From Flavobacterium sp. (lineage in GTDB: Bacteria > Bacteroidota > Bacteroidia > Flavobacteriales > Flavobacteriaceae), in assembly GCF_027483985.1 (NCBI RefSeq), contig NZ_JAIXTJ010000024.1, forward strand, positions 62,001 to 126,000: 64,000 nt of DNA. Direction: 5' to 3'. Every line of letters begins with the position of its first letter. The first letter of the stretch is position 1. The notes below the pieces were generated by a model. It worked only from the letters and a program-made list of their open reading frames with translations. It made no database searches and was not told the origin of the DNA. Position numbers and translations under genes: made by a program. Below, piece by piece: positions 45,744 to 54,278 of this stretch.

Positions 45744-46313
45744 TTAAGGTCTAGATTTAAAGTTTTGTGCACAAAGTTGAATTATTTCAGCGATTCTTAA
45801 TTCGCGTGTTGTAGTTCTTTTTGCTTGATTTAACCAATACAAATAGCTTTTCCGATAAGATGGACTAAAGTTTAGATAGTTTTCATAAGCCGAAATATTG
45901 TTTTCAAAAGCTTGCCTCAAATCATCTGGAATTTCTAAATTTTCGACACTATCGAGTGATTCCCAAGAGCCATTTTGTTTTGCAATTTCAATTTTTTTCA
46001 AGCCACTTTCGTGCATCAAATTTTGTGCAATTAGGTTTTCTATGTACGTTTTGTTGAGTTTGCTCCAAACGCTTTTATCTTTTCGAGGCGTAAAAACTTG
46101 TTTTCTTCTCTCTTCATCTATTTTTCTTACCGTTGAATCAATCCAGCCATAACAAATTGCCACTTGAACCGCTTCTTCCCAGCGCATACTTTCAATTTCA
46201 CTTGTTACCTTGTAAAAAATTAAATAAACACCATTAGAAATATCGTGGTTTTCGTGTAACCAGTCACGCCATTCTTGTGCATTTTTGAAATATAAATGTG
46301 GTTTCTCTTTCAT
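45744..46313 (-). CDS. YdeI/OmpD-associated family protein
   Basis: The 189-residue cytosolic protein shows the YdeI pattern. It reads HLYFKNAQEWRDWLHENHD near the start, then EEAVQVAICYGWIDSTVRKID, FTPRKDKSVWSKLNKTYIENLIAQNLM, and a YdeI-type C-terminal FSPSYRKSYLYWLNQAKRTTTRELRI. Family members are linked to resistance to some cationic peptides, mechanism unknown. The ATG at 46313 matches the family start. The upstream ATG at 46334 adds seven hydrophobic residues. It is monocistronic. Confidence 0.85.
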   Translation of the reverse strand: MKEKPHLYFKNAQEWRDWLHENHDISNGVYLIFYKVTSEIESMRWEEAVQVAICYGWIDSTVRKIDEERRKQVFTPRKDKSVWSKLNKTYIENLIAQNLMHESGLKKIEIAKQNGSWESLDSVENLEIPDDLRQAFENNISAYENYLNFSPSYRKSYLYWLNQAKRTTTRELRIAEIIQLCAQNFKSRP

Positions 46314-46384
46314 ATTGAAATGCAAAAGACACAAAAAAATGTTTGATAAACAAATTTTTGTGTCTTTTCACTAAAGTAGAAAAT

Positions 46385-46912
46385 TTATTTTATTATTCCC
46401 GAACAGGCTACTCTTCCTCCAGCGTTTCCTGTTGGTTGTGTTGTGAAATCATCTGGATTTGCGTGAACAATTAAACCTTTATTCAAGACGTCTTTGGTAG
46501 CATCACCGCAACCAATACACCATTCGTCCGTTTTTAGTGTGATGGTTCCATTTCCGTTTTCATCGGCTGTAAAGTTGCCAATATCGCCTTTGTGGTGTTC
46601 GGCATCAGTCCATTTTCCGTGTTTTTTAAATGTCGGATTCCAATGTCCACCTGCCGACGAAGCATCTGCTGTTGAGCAATCTGATTTTTCGTGAATATGA
46701 ATGGCGTGTACACCTGGTTTTAAGCCGCTCATTTTAGCTTCAAAGGTTACTATTCCGTTCTTTTCAGAAAATGTTGCCGTGCCGTTTACAGTGCTTCCGC
46801 TTTTAGGTTCTAAATTGATTGTTAGACGATTTGAAGCGTTATCTGTACCCGATTTGCAGGCTGCGATTATTACAATTGTAATAATTGAAAGTAGGATTAA
46901 CTTTTTATTCAT
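46385..46912 (-). CDS. Cu/Zn superoxide dismutase family lipoprotein
   Basis: The 175-residue lipoprotein (signal LLSIITIVIIAACK) has the SODC layout: HAIHIHEKSDCS with two copper His, SSAGGHWNPTFKKHGKWTDAEHHKGD holding the bridging and zinc His and Asp, and LIVHANPDDFTTQPTGNAGGRVACSGII. The Arg of the active site is retained and two Cys can form the structural disulfide. It converts superoxide to peroxide in the periplasm. It may complement the peroxide system upstream (oxyR, dps). Confidence 0.92.
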   Translation of the reverse strand: MNKKLILLSIITIVIIAACKSGTDNASNRLTINLEPKSGSTVNGTATFSEKNGIVTFEAKMSGLKPGVHAIHIHEKSDCSTADASSAGGHWNPTFKKHGKWTDAEHHKGDIGNFTADENGNGTITLKTDEWCIGCGDATKDVLNKGLIVHANPDDFTTQPTGNAGGRVACSGIIK

Positions 46913-46998
46913 AGCTGTTATGTTTAGAAACTCATTTTTGAGTAATCCAAATTTACGAATAAATGGCTGTTTTCAATTTAAATTTATCTTAAAAAAAA

Positions 46999-47487
46999 TC
47001 ACATAGGTTTTTTTGGAAGTTCTTTTGTTTTCATTTCGGATACTTTACCTTCCGAATTGATAGTTACATATAATTCGCGTTCGAAATATTTTTTTTCAAA
47101 GTTGATTTTATATCTAAAAAACAGGTCTTGAGTTTCGTTGTCTTGTGTAACTTCAAGTAGTTGTAAGTCAATAAATTTGCCGTTTCTAACTAAAATCTTT
47201 TGACAGGTTTTTGTTATTTTTTCGACTGTTGCATTTTGTATTACTTTGTCAGTTGCTTCCTCTTTCGTAAATACTTTGAATCTAGACGAATTGCATGCAT
47301 CTAGTAGTCGTCTTCCTAAGGTGTAAGCACGTGTCATTTTTTGATTATTGACGTCCTTCAAGTCTATTTTTTCAAATCTTGATTTTTCTTCGACTAGTAT
47401 TGCTGTTTCGGTGGTTGTATTTAGAGGCTTTTTAGTTTTACAACCAACGACTAGTATTATTAAAAATAGATATAGTATTGTTCTCAT
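46999..47487 (-). CDS. Small lipoprotein of unknown function
   Basis: The 162-residue lipoprotein has a short signal (ILYLFLIILVVGCKTKKP, Cys near 16). The mature part has TRAYTLGRRLLDACNSSRF and two strands (LFFRYKINFEKKYFERELYVTIN) typical of a small alpha/beta fold. No known domain is recognised. It lies 86 bases upstream of the SOD gene on the same strand, so co-transcription is possible. Confidence 0.65.
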   Translation of the reverse strand: MRTILYLFLIILVVGCKTKKPLNTTTETAILVEEKSRFEKIDLKDVNNQKMTRAYTLGRRLLDACNSSRFKVFTKEEATDKVIQNATVEKITKTCQKILVRNGKFIDLQLLEVTQDNETQDLFFRYKINFEKKYFERELYVTINSEGKVSEMKTKELPKKPM

Positions 47488-47542
47488 TATATTTTAACTT
47501 ACAAAAATGCTTTTTATTATGTAGGAAAGTCATAAAAGTAAA

Positions 47543-47568
47543 AAACCACCCAATTTCTTGGGCGGTTT
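47543..47568 (-). terminator. Terminator of the beta-oxidation operon
   Basis: AAACCACCCAA and TTGGGCGGTTT pair with one G-T mismatch around a 4-base loop, then a T run on the minus strand. It closes the operon running from 54 kb to 47.6 kb. Confidence 0.85.
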
Positions 47569-47592
47569 CTTAACAATTAACTTAACTTAAAA

Positions 47593-49383
47593 CTAAAAAC
47601 AATAACTATTTTCAGCAACTAATTTTGCAGTAATAGTTTCTCTTAAACCAACGATATTTGGCATGTTAGTATATTTTGTAAAACGTCTTAATCCCATAAG
47701 CATCATACGTTGTTCATCACCTTCAGCAAAAGAGATAATGCTTTCTTTTCCTCTTGCGGCAACGATGTCTACAGCTTTGTATAAATATAATTTTGCCATA
47801 GCTACTTGCTCTTGAACTTTAGCCTCACCTTGTTTTTTAGCCATTTTTTCAGTTCTAAGAATAGTACTTTCTGCCATATATATTTCAATTAACATATCGG
47901 CTGCAGCCATTAATAATTGTTGGTGTGCGTCTAAATCCATTCCGAATTTTTGAACTGCAGCTCCAGCAACCATTAAGAATGCTTTTTTCAATTTGGCTAC
48001 CATTTCTTTTTCTTCTGAAAATAATTCAGAATAATCAGGCGTATCAAATGATGGAATTCCCATTAAATCTTCTTGCACTTTCATTGCTGGTCCAAGCAAA
48101 TCAACGTGACCTTTCATTGCTTTTTTGATTAACATTCCAACCGATAACATTCTGTTGATTTCGTTGGTACCTTCATAAATACGAGCAATGCGAGCATCTC
48201 TCCAAGCACTTTCCATTGGTGTATCTTCTGAGAATCCCATTCCACCATAAATTTGAATTCCTTCGTCAGCACAATTTTGAACATCTTCAGAAACTGCCAC
48301 TTTTAAAATAGAACATTCTATAGCGAATTCTTCAACACCTTTTAATTCCGCTTCTTGATGGCTTGCACCTTCAGCTTCACGTGCTTTAATTCTATCTTCA
48401 ATATCTTTCGCAGCACGATAAGTAGCACTTTCGCCAGCATAAGTTGAAGTAGCCATTTCAGCCAGTTTATAACGAATAGCACCGAAAGAAGAAATTGGAG
48501 TATTAAACTGAACTCTTTCGTTAGCATAATTAATAGCATTTGAAGTCACACGACGTTGTGCATCTAAACAAGCAGCTGCTAATTTAATACGACCGACATT
48601 CAAAGCATTCATTGCGATTTTGAAACCTTCTCCACGTCCGGCTAACATATTTTCAACTGGAACTTTTGTATCAGCAAAGAAAACCTGACGAGTAGAAGAG
48701 GCGCGAATTCCTAATTTGTGTTCTTCTTCGCCCATTGAAATTCCGTTACTTGGGTCATTTTCTACGATGAAACCCGTAATATTTTTATCATCACCTATAC
48801 GTGCGAAGACAATAAAGACAGAACAGAAACCTGCGTTAGAAATCCACATTTTTTGTCCAGTGATGTTATAATGTGTGCCATCTTCTGAAAGAACAGCTTT
48901 AGTTTTTCCTGAATTTGCATCTGATCCTGCACCTGGTTCCGTTAAGCAATAAGCACCAAACCATTCACCTGAAGCTAATTTTGGTACGTATTTTTGTTTT
49001 TGTTCTTCTGTTCCGTATAATGTAATTGGCATAGTTCCAATTCCGGTATGCGCACCAAAAGCTGTTGAAAACGATCCAGTTGCTCCTGAAATATAATCAC
49101 ATACTAGGCAAGTATCTACAAATCCCATTCCCATTCCACCATAGTTTTCTGGAACGGCAACGCTCAAAAAACCCATTTCACCTGCTTTACGCATAGTTTC
49201 TTCGGTATAGGCATAGTCTTTATGCTCAAAGCGGTCTTTGAAAGGCCAAATTTCTTTATCAACGAATTCTTTTACAGAATCGCGCATCATTAATTGTTCT
49301 TCTGTGAAATCTTCTGGTGTGAAGACATTTTCACATTTGGTTTCTTTTACAAGGAATTGTCCTCCTCTAGTTATATCTTCCAT
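47593..49383 (-). CDS. Acyl-CoA dehydrogenase (long form)
   Basis: The 596-residue flavoenzyme carries out the first oxidation of beta-oxidation. It has the FAD-binding and substrate segments FGAYCLTEPGAGSDANSGKTKA and ISNAGFCSVFIVFARIG. The catalytic-base region IYGGMGFSEDTPMESAWRDARIARIYEGTNEINRML is the VLCAD-type arrangement. A C-terminal helical domain of about 150 residues is typical of long-chain forms. The ATG at 49383 (MEDITRGGQF) is preferred to 49419, since the extra 12 residues lie in spacer repeat DNA. It is the last gene of the MarR-controlled operon. Confidence 0.93.
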   Translation of the reverse strand: MEDITRGGQFLVKETKCENVFTPEDFTEEQLMMRDSVKEFVDKEIWPFKDRFEHKDYAYTEETMRKAGEMGFLSVAVPENYGGMGMGFVDTCLVCDYISGATGSFSTAFGAHTGIGTMPITLYGTEEQKQKYVPKLASGEWFGAYCLTEPGAGSDANSGKTKAVLSEDGTHYNITGQKMWISNAGFCSVFIVFARIGDDKNITGFIVENDPSNGISMGEEEHKLGIRASSTRQVFFADTKVPVENMLAGRGEGFKIAMNALNVGRIKLAAACLDAQRRVTSNAINYANERVQFNTPISSFGAIRYKLAEMATSTYAGESATYRAAKDIEDRIKAREAEGASHQEAELKGVEEFAIECSILKVAVSEDVQNCADEGIQIYGGMGFSEDTPMESAWRDARIARIYEGTNEINRMLSVGMLIKKAMKGHVDLLGPAMKVQEDLMGIPSFDTPDYSELFSEEKEMVAKLKKAFLMVAGAAVQKFGMDLDAHQQLLMAAADMLIEIYMAESTILRTEKMAKKQGEAKVQEQVAMAKLYLYKAVDIVAARGKESIISFAEGDEQRMMLMGLRRFTKYTNMPNIVGLRETITAKLVAENSYCF

Positions 49384-49428
49384 TGGTTTATTTTTTTTGC
49401 GAAAAGAAGAAAGATGCAAGAGAAAAGA

Positions 49429-49782
49429 TTACACATCCAATTTACTGATAAAACCAGTAGTCATTTTTTGGAATTCGATAATCTTATTTTCTATTTCTAT
49501 CGTTTTTTCGTCGGTTATGTATTTATTTTGATTTGCTATTAATAATTGTGTTTGTAACTCAAATGATGATCCCAAACTTATATTTAGATAATGTTTAAAG
49601 TGTGTATTTCCTCTATTCGATTCTTCTGCGATATTTGAAGGCATTGAAACTGCTGCTCGATTCATTTGACTAACTAATCCATAAACTTCATTCTTTGGGA
49701 ACTCTAGGCATATTCTATGAACATCTGAGGTGATTTCCATTGATAAATTCCAAATTTTCAGATTTTTAAAGTTATGCTTCAT
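49429..49782 (-). CDS. Four-helix-bundle protein of the 23S-IVS/Avd type
   Basis: The 117-residue protein matches the four-helix-bundle family: FKNLKIWNLSMEITSDVHR, GLVSQMNRAAVSMPSNIAEESNRGNTHFKHYLNISLGSSFELQTQL and a final helix KIIEFQKMTTGFISKL. Homologues are encoded in rRNA intervening sequences or, as Avd, in diversity-generating retroelements. No rRNA or reverse transcriptase is present here. It lies between the thiolase and acyl-CoA dehydrogenase genes. The gap to the thiolase stop is exactly six heptamers. It looks like an insertion into the operon. Confidence 0.85.
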   Translation of the reverse strand: MKHNFKNLKIWNLSMEITSDVHRICLEFPKNEVYGLVSQMNRAAVSMPSNIAEESNRGNTHFKHYLNISLGSSFELQTQLLIANQNKYITDEKTIEIENKIIEFQKMTTGFISKLDV

Positions 49783-49824
49783 TAGTCTTGTTTCTCGCTT
49801 CTATTTTCTCGCTTCTATTTTCTA
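49783..49824. repeat. Six heptamers filling the thiolase-to-four-helix-protein gap
   Basis: On the minus strand the heptamers run from the thiolase stop (TAGAAAA first, then TAGAAGC, GAGAAAA and so on) and end exactly before the ATG. Two perfect 14-mers (TCGCTTCTATTTTC on the plus strand) lie at 49795-49808 and 49809-49822. Confidence 0.85.
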
Positions 49825-51003
49825 CAACAATTCATAAATACCAGCAGAACCTTGACCGGTTCCAACGCACATACTTACGATTCCGTATTTAGATTTTCTT
49901 CCTCGCATTTCGTCAAATAATTGAACTGATAATTTTGCTCCAGTACAACCTAATGGATGTCCAAGTGCGATTGCGCCACCATTTACGTTTACGATATCTG
50001 GATTTAATCCTAATTCTCTCACTACAGCCAATGATTGTGATGCAAAGGCTTCGTTTAATTCAATTAAATCTATATCATTCAAAGATAAACCTGCTTGTTT
50101 CAATGCTTTCGGAATAGCTTTTACTGGTCCGATTCCCATAATTCTTGGTTCTACGCCTGCTGATGCAAAATTTACTAATCTAGCGATAGGAGTAACGCCC
50201 AATTCTTTAACTAATTCTTCGCTCATTATTAATACGAATGCTGCACCGTCACTCATTTGTGAAGAGTTTCCAGCAGTTACACTTCCATCGGCGGCGAAAA
50301 CTGGTTTTAGTTTTCCTAAGGCTGCAATGTTTGTGTCTGCACGTGGACCTTCGTCTTTGTTCACCACATAAGATTTGGTTTCTTTTTTACCATTTTCATT
50401 AATGAACGTTTGCTCTACAGTGATTGGAACAATTTGTTTATCGAATTTGCCTTCCGCTTGCGCTTTCAATGCTTTTTGATGAGATTGGAACGCAAACTCA
50501 TCTTGATCTTCACGAGAAATGTTGAATTGTTTTGCAACTGCTTCTGCCGTTAAACCCATTCCCCAATAATAATCTTCGTTTCCTTCTTTAGCTACGGCAT
50601 AATCAGGAGTTGGTTTGTATCCTCCCATTGGGATAAAACTCATACTTTCTGCTCCACCAGCGATAATGCAGTCCGCCATTCCGCTTTGGATTTTTGCTGT
50701 TGCCATTCCGATAGTTTCTAGTCCAGAAGCACAATATCTATTTACTGTTACACCTGGAACGTCTGTTACTTTTAATCCCATTAAGGAAATTAATCGTCCA
50801 ACGTTTAAACCTTGTTCGGCTTCTGGCATCGCGTTTCCAACCATTACGTCGTCGATTCTTTTCTTATCGAAATCTGGGAACTGTGCCATCATGTGTTCGA
50901 TGGTTTCTGCTGCTAATTCGTCAGGACGTTTGAAACGGAAAACTCCTTTTGGTGCTTTTCCAACTGCTGTACGAAATCCGGATACTATATATGCTGTTTT
51001 CAT
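49822..51003 (-). CDS. Acetyl-CoA C-acyltransferase (thiolase)
   Basis: The 393-residue enzyme cuts 3-ketoacyl-CoA with CoA, the last beta-oxidation step. The nucleophilic Cys is in VNRYCASGLETIGMA (about 90). The base His is in GGAIALGHPLGCTGAKL (about 349) and the final Cys in SMCVGTGQGSAGIYELL. Active-site geometry and length fit degradative thiolases. It follows the multifunctional enzyme with a 94-base spacer made of repeat words, so they are probably transcribed together. Confidence 0.95.
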   Translation of the reverse strand: MKTAYIVSGFRTAVGKAPKGVFRFKRPDELAAETIEHMMAQFPDFDKKRIDDVMVGNAMPEAEQGLNVGRLISLMGLKVTDVPGVTVNRYCASGLETIGMATAKIQSGMADCIIAGGAESMSFIPMGGYKPTPDYAVAKEGNEDYYWGMGLTAEAVAKQFNISREDQDEFAFQSHQKALKAQAEGKFDKQIVPITVEQTFINENGKKETKSYVVNKDEGPRADTNIAALGKLKPVFAADGSVTAGNSSQMSDGAAFVLIMSEELVKELGVTPIARLVNFASAGVEPRIMGIGPVKAIPKALKQAGLSLNDIDLIELNEAFASQSLAVVRELGLNPDIVNVNGGAIALGHPLGCTGAKLSVQLFDEMRGRKSKYGIVSMCVGTGQGSAGIYELL

Positions 51004-51065
51004 TTTTTCATTTTTTTTGAGAGGAAAGAAGCAAGAAATTAGACCGCTTCGCTGAAAGATGATTT

Positions 51066-51100
51066 CTGTCTTTCTTCTTTCTTCTTGTTTCTATTTTCTA
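51066..51100. repeat. Heptad tract at the stop of the multifunctional enzyme gene
   Basis: From the TAG stop, five heptamers (TAGAAAA, TAGAAAC, then AAGAAGA twice and AAGACAG) follow on the minus strand. The first words are the same as after the thiolase and marR stops. Confidence 0.8.
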
Positions 51101-53488
51101 ATTTCTCAACGGTTTCCCTTTAGTTAACATAAACTGAATTCGCTCTAGAGTCTTTCTCTCTGTACATAAACTCAAGAAAGCTTCACGTTCGATGTCTAAT
51201 AAATATTGTTCACTTACTAATGTTGGTTCTGATAAATCACCTCCAGCCATTACATAAGCTAGTTTGTTGGCAATTTTTAAATCGTGTTCTGAGATGTATT
51301 TTCCTGCTACCATTTGGTTAGTTCCTACTAAGAACATTCCAAGTGCTTGCTTACCTAAAACTTTAATGTCAGTTCTTCTTACAGGTTGCGTGTATCCTTG
51401 GTCAGCCATTTGCAATGCTACTTGTTTAGCAACGGCAATTTGACGGTCTTTGTTAACTACAACAATGTCTTTTCCTTTTTGAAGTATTCCTAAATCGAAA
51501 GCTTCGTAAGCAGATGTTGCTACTTTTGCCATTCCGATAGTTAGGAAGTTTTCTTGTAGAACGTTTAATTCGACGTCATTTTTGCGGAATAAATCTGCTG
51601 CACGAACTGCCATTTCTTTAGAACCACCACCACCAGGAATTACACCAACTCCAAATTCTACCAGACCAATATAGGTTTCAGCAGCAGCAACCACTTTATC
51701 AGCGTGCATACTCATTTCGCATCCGCCACCAAGTGTCATTCCGTGAGGCGCAACAATAACAGGAATAGAAGAGTAGCGTACACGCATCATTGTGTCTTGG
51801 AACATTTTGATAGCCATATTCAATTCGTCATATTCTTGTTCAACTGCCATCATAAAAATCATTCCGATATTGGCACCTACTGAGAAATTCGTTCCTTGAT
51901 TACCAATTACTAATCCTTTATATTCTTTTTCAGCTAAGTCAATTGCTTTGTTGATTGCAGTTAAAACACCACCACCAATCGTGTTCATTTTAGAATGGAA
52001 CTCTAAGTTCAAAATGCCGTCGCCTAAATCGATTACTGAAGCATCTGAGTTACCCCAAACTTTGTGACTTTCTCTGATATTATCTAAAATGATGAAAGCA
52101 TCTTGACCTGGTTTTTCTTCTTGAGATTTTGATGGAATGTTGTAGAAACACGTTTTACCATTTTTAACAGAATAAAACGATTTATTTCCTGAAATTAACA
52201 TATCCGTTACCCACGCTGCTGGTTTGTAACCTTCGGCTTCCATCATTGCGATGGCTTTTTCTACACCAATAGCATCCCAAATTTCAAATGGTCCGTTTTC
52301 CCAACCGAAACCAGCTTTCATAGCGTCGTCGATTTTGTAGAATTCGTCAGTGATTTCTGGAACTCTGTTCGAACAGTAAGCGAACATTGCTGAGAAATTT
52401 TTTCTGTAGAAATCACCAGCTTTATCTTTTCCTTTTACTAAAACTTTAAATCTATCAATTGGTTTGTCAATTGTTTTAGTTAGTTCTAATGTTGCAAACG
52501 ATGCTTTTTTAGCTGCTCTATATTCTAAAGTATCTAAATCTAATGATAAGATTTCTTTCCCTTCTTTTTTGTAAAATCCTTGTCCTGTTTTGCTTCCTAA
52601 CCATTTGTTTTCCATCATTTTGTTGATGAAATCGGGTAGTTTGAATAAGTCGTGTGCTTCGTCATTCGGACAATTGTCATAAATTCCGTTGGCTACGTGC
52701 ACTAAAGTATCTAAACCAACTACGTCAACCGTTCTGAAAGTAGCTGATTTTGGACGACCGATAACCGGACCAGTTAATTTATCAACCTCTTCAATGGTTA
52801 AGCCCATTTCTTTTACTTGGTGGAATAGACTTTGGATTCCGAAGATTCCGATTCTGTTTCCGATAAAAGCTGGAGTGTCTTTGGCTACAACTGAAGTTTT
52901 TCCTAAGAATTTCGAACCATATTCAAATAAGAAATCCAATACCTCTTGCGATGTTTTTGGACCAGGAATGATTTCGAATAATTTCAAATAACGCGCTGGA
53001 TTAAAGAAATGCGTTCCGCAAAAATGTGCTTGAAAATCATCACTTCTTCCTTCACTCATAAAGTTGATTGGAATACCTGATGTGTTTGAAGTTACCAATG
53101 TTCCAGGTTTACGGAATTTGTCGATTTGTTCAAACACCAATTTCTTAATGTCTAAACGTTCTACCACAACTTCAATAATCCAATCGCAAGTAGCGATTTT
53201 GGACATATCATCTGTTGTGTTTCCAGTTGTAATTCGGCTAGCAAATTTCTGACTGTAAATAGGAGAAGGGTTACTTTTTAAAGCATTTGCTAAATGGTCG
53301 TTTACTACGCGATTACGAACCACTTTACTTTCTAAAGTTAGTCCTTTTTTTTCTTCGATTTCAGTTAATGCATTCGGCACGATGTCTAAAAGCAGTACTT
53401 CTAATCCGATGTTAGCAAAATGACAAGCAATACCGGAACCCATAATTCCAGAACCTACTACGGCCACTTTTTTGATTGTTCGTTTCAT
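51098..53488 (-). CDS. 3-hydroxyacyl-CoA dehydrogenase / enoyl-CoA hydratase (multifunctional enzyme)
   Basis: The 796-residue enzyme hydrates enoyl-CoA and oxidises the 3-hydroxyacyl-CoA. The dehydrogenase half is N-terminal (VGSGIMGSGIACHFANIG at 11-28, catalytic FCGTHFFNPARYLKLFEII with His). The hydratase half is C-terminal (NFSVGANIGMIF and GMTLGGGCEMSMHADKVV, oxyanion-hole glycines; FGVGVIPGGGGSKEM with catalytic Glu region). This order is the reverse of E. coli FadB and is common in Bacteroidota. It lies between marR and thiolase in one operon. Confidence 0.93.
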   Translation of the reverse strand: MKRTIKKVAVVGSGIMGSGIACHFANIGLEVLLLDIVPNALTEIEEKKGLTLESKVVRNRVVNDHLANALKSNPSPIYSQKFASRITTGNTTDDMSKIATCDWIIEVVVERLDIKKLVFEQIDKFRKPGTLVTSNTSGIPINFMSEGRSDDFQAHFCGTHFFNPARYLKLFEIIPGPKTSQEVLDFLFEYGSKFLGKTSVVAKDTPAFIGNRIGIFGIQSLFHQVKEMGLTIEEVDKLTGPVIGRPKSATFRTVDVVGLDTLVHVANGIYDNCPNDEAHDLFKLPDFINKMMENKWLGSKTGQGFYKKEGKEILSLDLDTLEYRAAKKASFATLELTKTIDKPIDRFKVLVKGKDKAGDFYRKNFSAMFAYCSNRVPEITDEFYKIDDAMKAGFGWENGPFEIWDAIGVEKAIAMMEAEGYKPAAWVTDMLISGNKSFYSVKNGKTCFYNIPSKSQEEKPGQDAFIILDNIRESHKVWGNSDASVIDLGDGILNLEFHSKMNTIGGGVLTAINKAIDLAEKEYKGLVIGNQGTNFSVGANIGMIFMMAVEQEYDELNMAIKMFQDTMMRVRYSSIPVIVAPHGMTLGGGCEMSMHADKVVAAAETYIGLVEFGVGVIPGGGGSKEMAVRAADLFRKNDVELNVLQENFLTIGMAKVATSAYEAFDLGILQKGKDIVVVNKDRQIAVAKQVALQMADQGYTQPVRRTDIKVLGKQALGMFLVGTNQMVAGKYISEHDLKIANKLAYVMAGGDLSEPTLVSEQYLLDIEREAFLSLCTERKTLERIQFMLTKGKPLRN

Positions 53489-53608
53489 TTTTTATTAGAT
53501 GAAAGAAGAAAGACCGCTGCGCTGCAAGAGGCAAGACTAACTTTCTTCAAGTTATTATTATTTTATTGTTTTTTTGAAGCAAGAGCCAAGACTCTTTTAT
53601 GCAAATGG

Positions 53609-53643
53609 TTTTCTTTATTCTTGTTTCTTTTCTCTATTTTCTA
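53609..53643. repeat. Heptad tract at the marR stop codon
   Basis: Five heptamers on the minus strand start with the TAG stop (TAGAAAA, TAGAGAA, AAGAAAC, and so on). The first word equals that after the next two genes of the operon. Confidence 0.75.
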
Positions 53644-54075
53644 AAAAATCTTCTTCTCTGTTATCAAATCATTTATCACATCGGCTACTTCCATAAAATG
53701 GTTTAGTTTCTCTTGTGTGATGTTTTGTTTTACTACTTCATTGAATTTTAGTACGGTAGCTTTTGATTGTTCCCGCATTTGTTTTCCTAAATCGGTTAAG
53801 TATATTAAAACACCTCTGCCATCATCTGGATTTTTTTTTCTTATGATTAAGCCTTTTTCTTCTAATGTTTTTAAGGTTCTGGTAAGCGATGTAGCTTCCA
53901 TTCCCATTCGGTTGCTTATGTATGTTGATGGTGTTCCTTCTTCTTTGTCGATGCTTAATAAAGCAAACCCTATTGCCATTGATCCATCAAACTTTGATGC
54001 TTCTTCGTTATACATTCTTGAAACCGCTTGCCAAGTAGCTCTTAGCACATAATCTATAGTTTTTTCTTTCATCAT
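53641..54075 (-). CDS. MarR-family transcriptional regulator
   Basis: The 144-residue dimeric winged-helix protein has the MarR core: TPSTYISNRMGMEATSLTRTLKTLEEKGLIIRKKNPDDGRGVLIYLTDLGKQMRE (recognition helix and beta wing with DxRG). N- and C-terminal helices make the dimer interface. It heads the beta-oxidation operon, so it probably represses it and senses an acyl-CoA or fatty acid, as FadR-like MarR proteins do. Two identical operator-like sites lie upstream (54125-54136 and 54154-54165). An ATG at 54072 is nearly equal as start. Confidence 0.92.
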   Translation of the reverse strand: MMKEKTIDYVLRATWQAVSRMYNEEASKFDGSMAIGFALLSIDKEEGTPSTYISNRMGMEATSLTRTLKTLEEKGLIIRKKNPDDGRGVLIYLTDLGKQMREQSKATVLKFNEVVKQNITQEKLNHFMEVADVINDLITEKKIF

Positions 54076-54104
54076 TTTTTACTATATCGTTTTAGTTTCG
54101 GTTT

Positions 54105-54112
54105 CAAATATA
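54105..54112 (-). promoter_or_regulatory. marR operon -7 box TATATTTG
   Basis: On the minus strand TATATTTG lies 30 bases before the ATG. The expected -33 region (about 54132-54134) falls inside the first TATGC-AC-GCATA site, so a bound repressor would cover it. Confidence 0.6.
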
Positions 54113-54124
54113 CAAATTATTTAT

Positions 54125-54165
54125 TATGCACGCATAGTATTTGTGTTAAATTTTATGCACGCATA
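54125..54165. promoter_or_regulatory. Twin operator candidates TATGC-AC-GCATA for the MarR regulator
   Basis: Two perfect copies of the palindrome TATGCACGCATA lie at 54125-54136 and 54154-54165, inside identical 18-base stretches with 29 bp between starts. Symmetric 5-bp arms and two copies next to a MarR gene are typical of auto-repressor binding. Confidence 0.7.
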
Positions 54166-54278
54166 GTATTTTTCTAAACGTTTATTCTATTAAATCACTT
54201 ATTTTTCTTGGTGGTAAAACATATTTTATTATTTTTAACACTTGTTGTTTTTCTTCGCACCAATACAATTAATATTAT

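Noticed and set aside
49429..49782. Diversity-generating retroelement
   Set aside because: The gene is Avd-like, but there is no reverse transcriptase and no template/variable repeat pair nearby.
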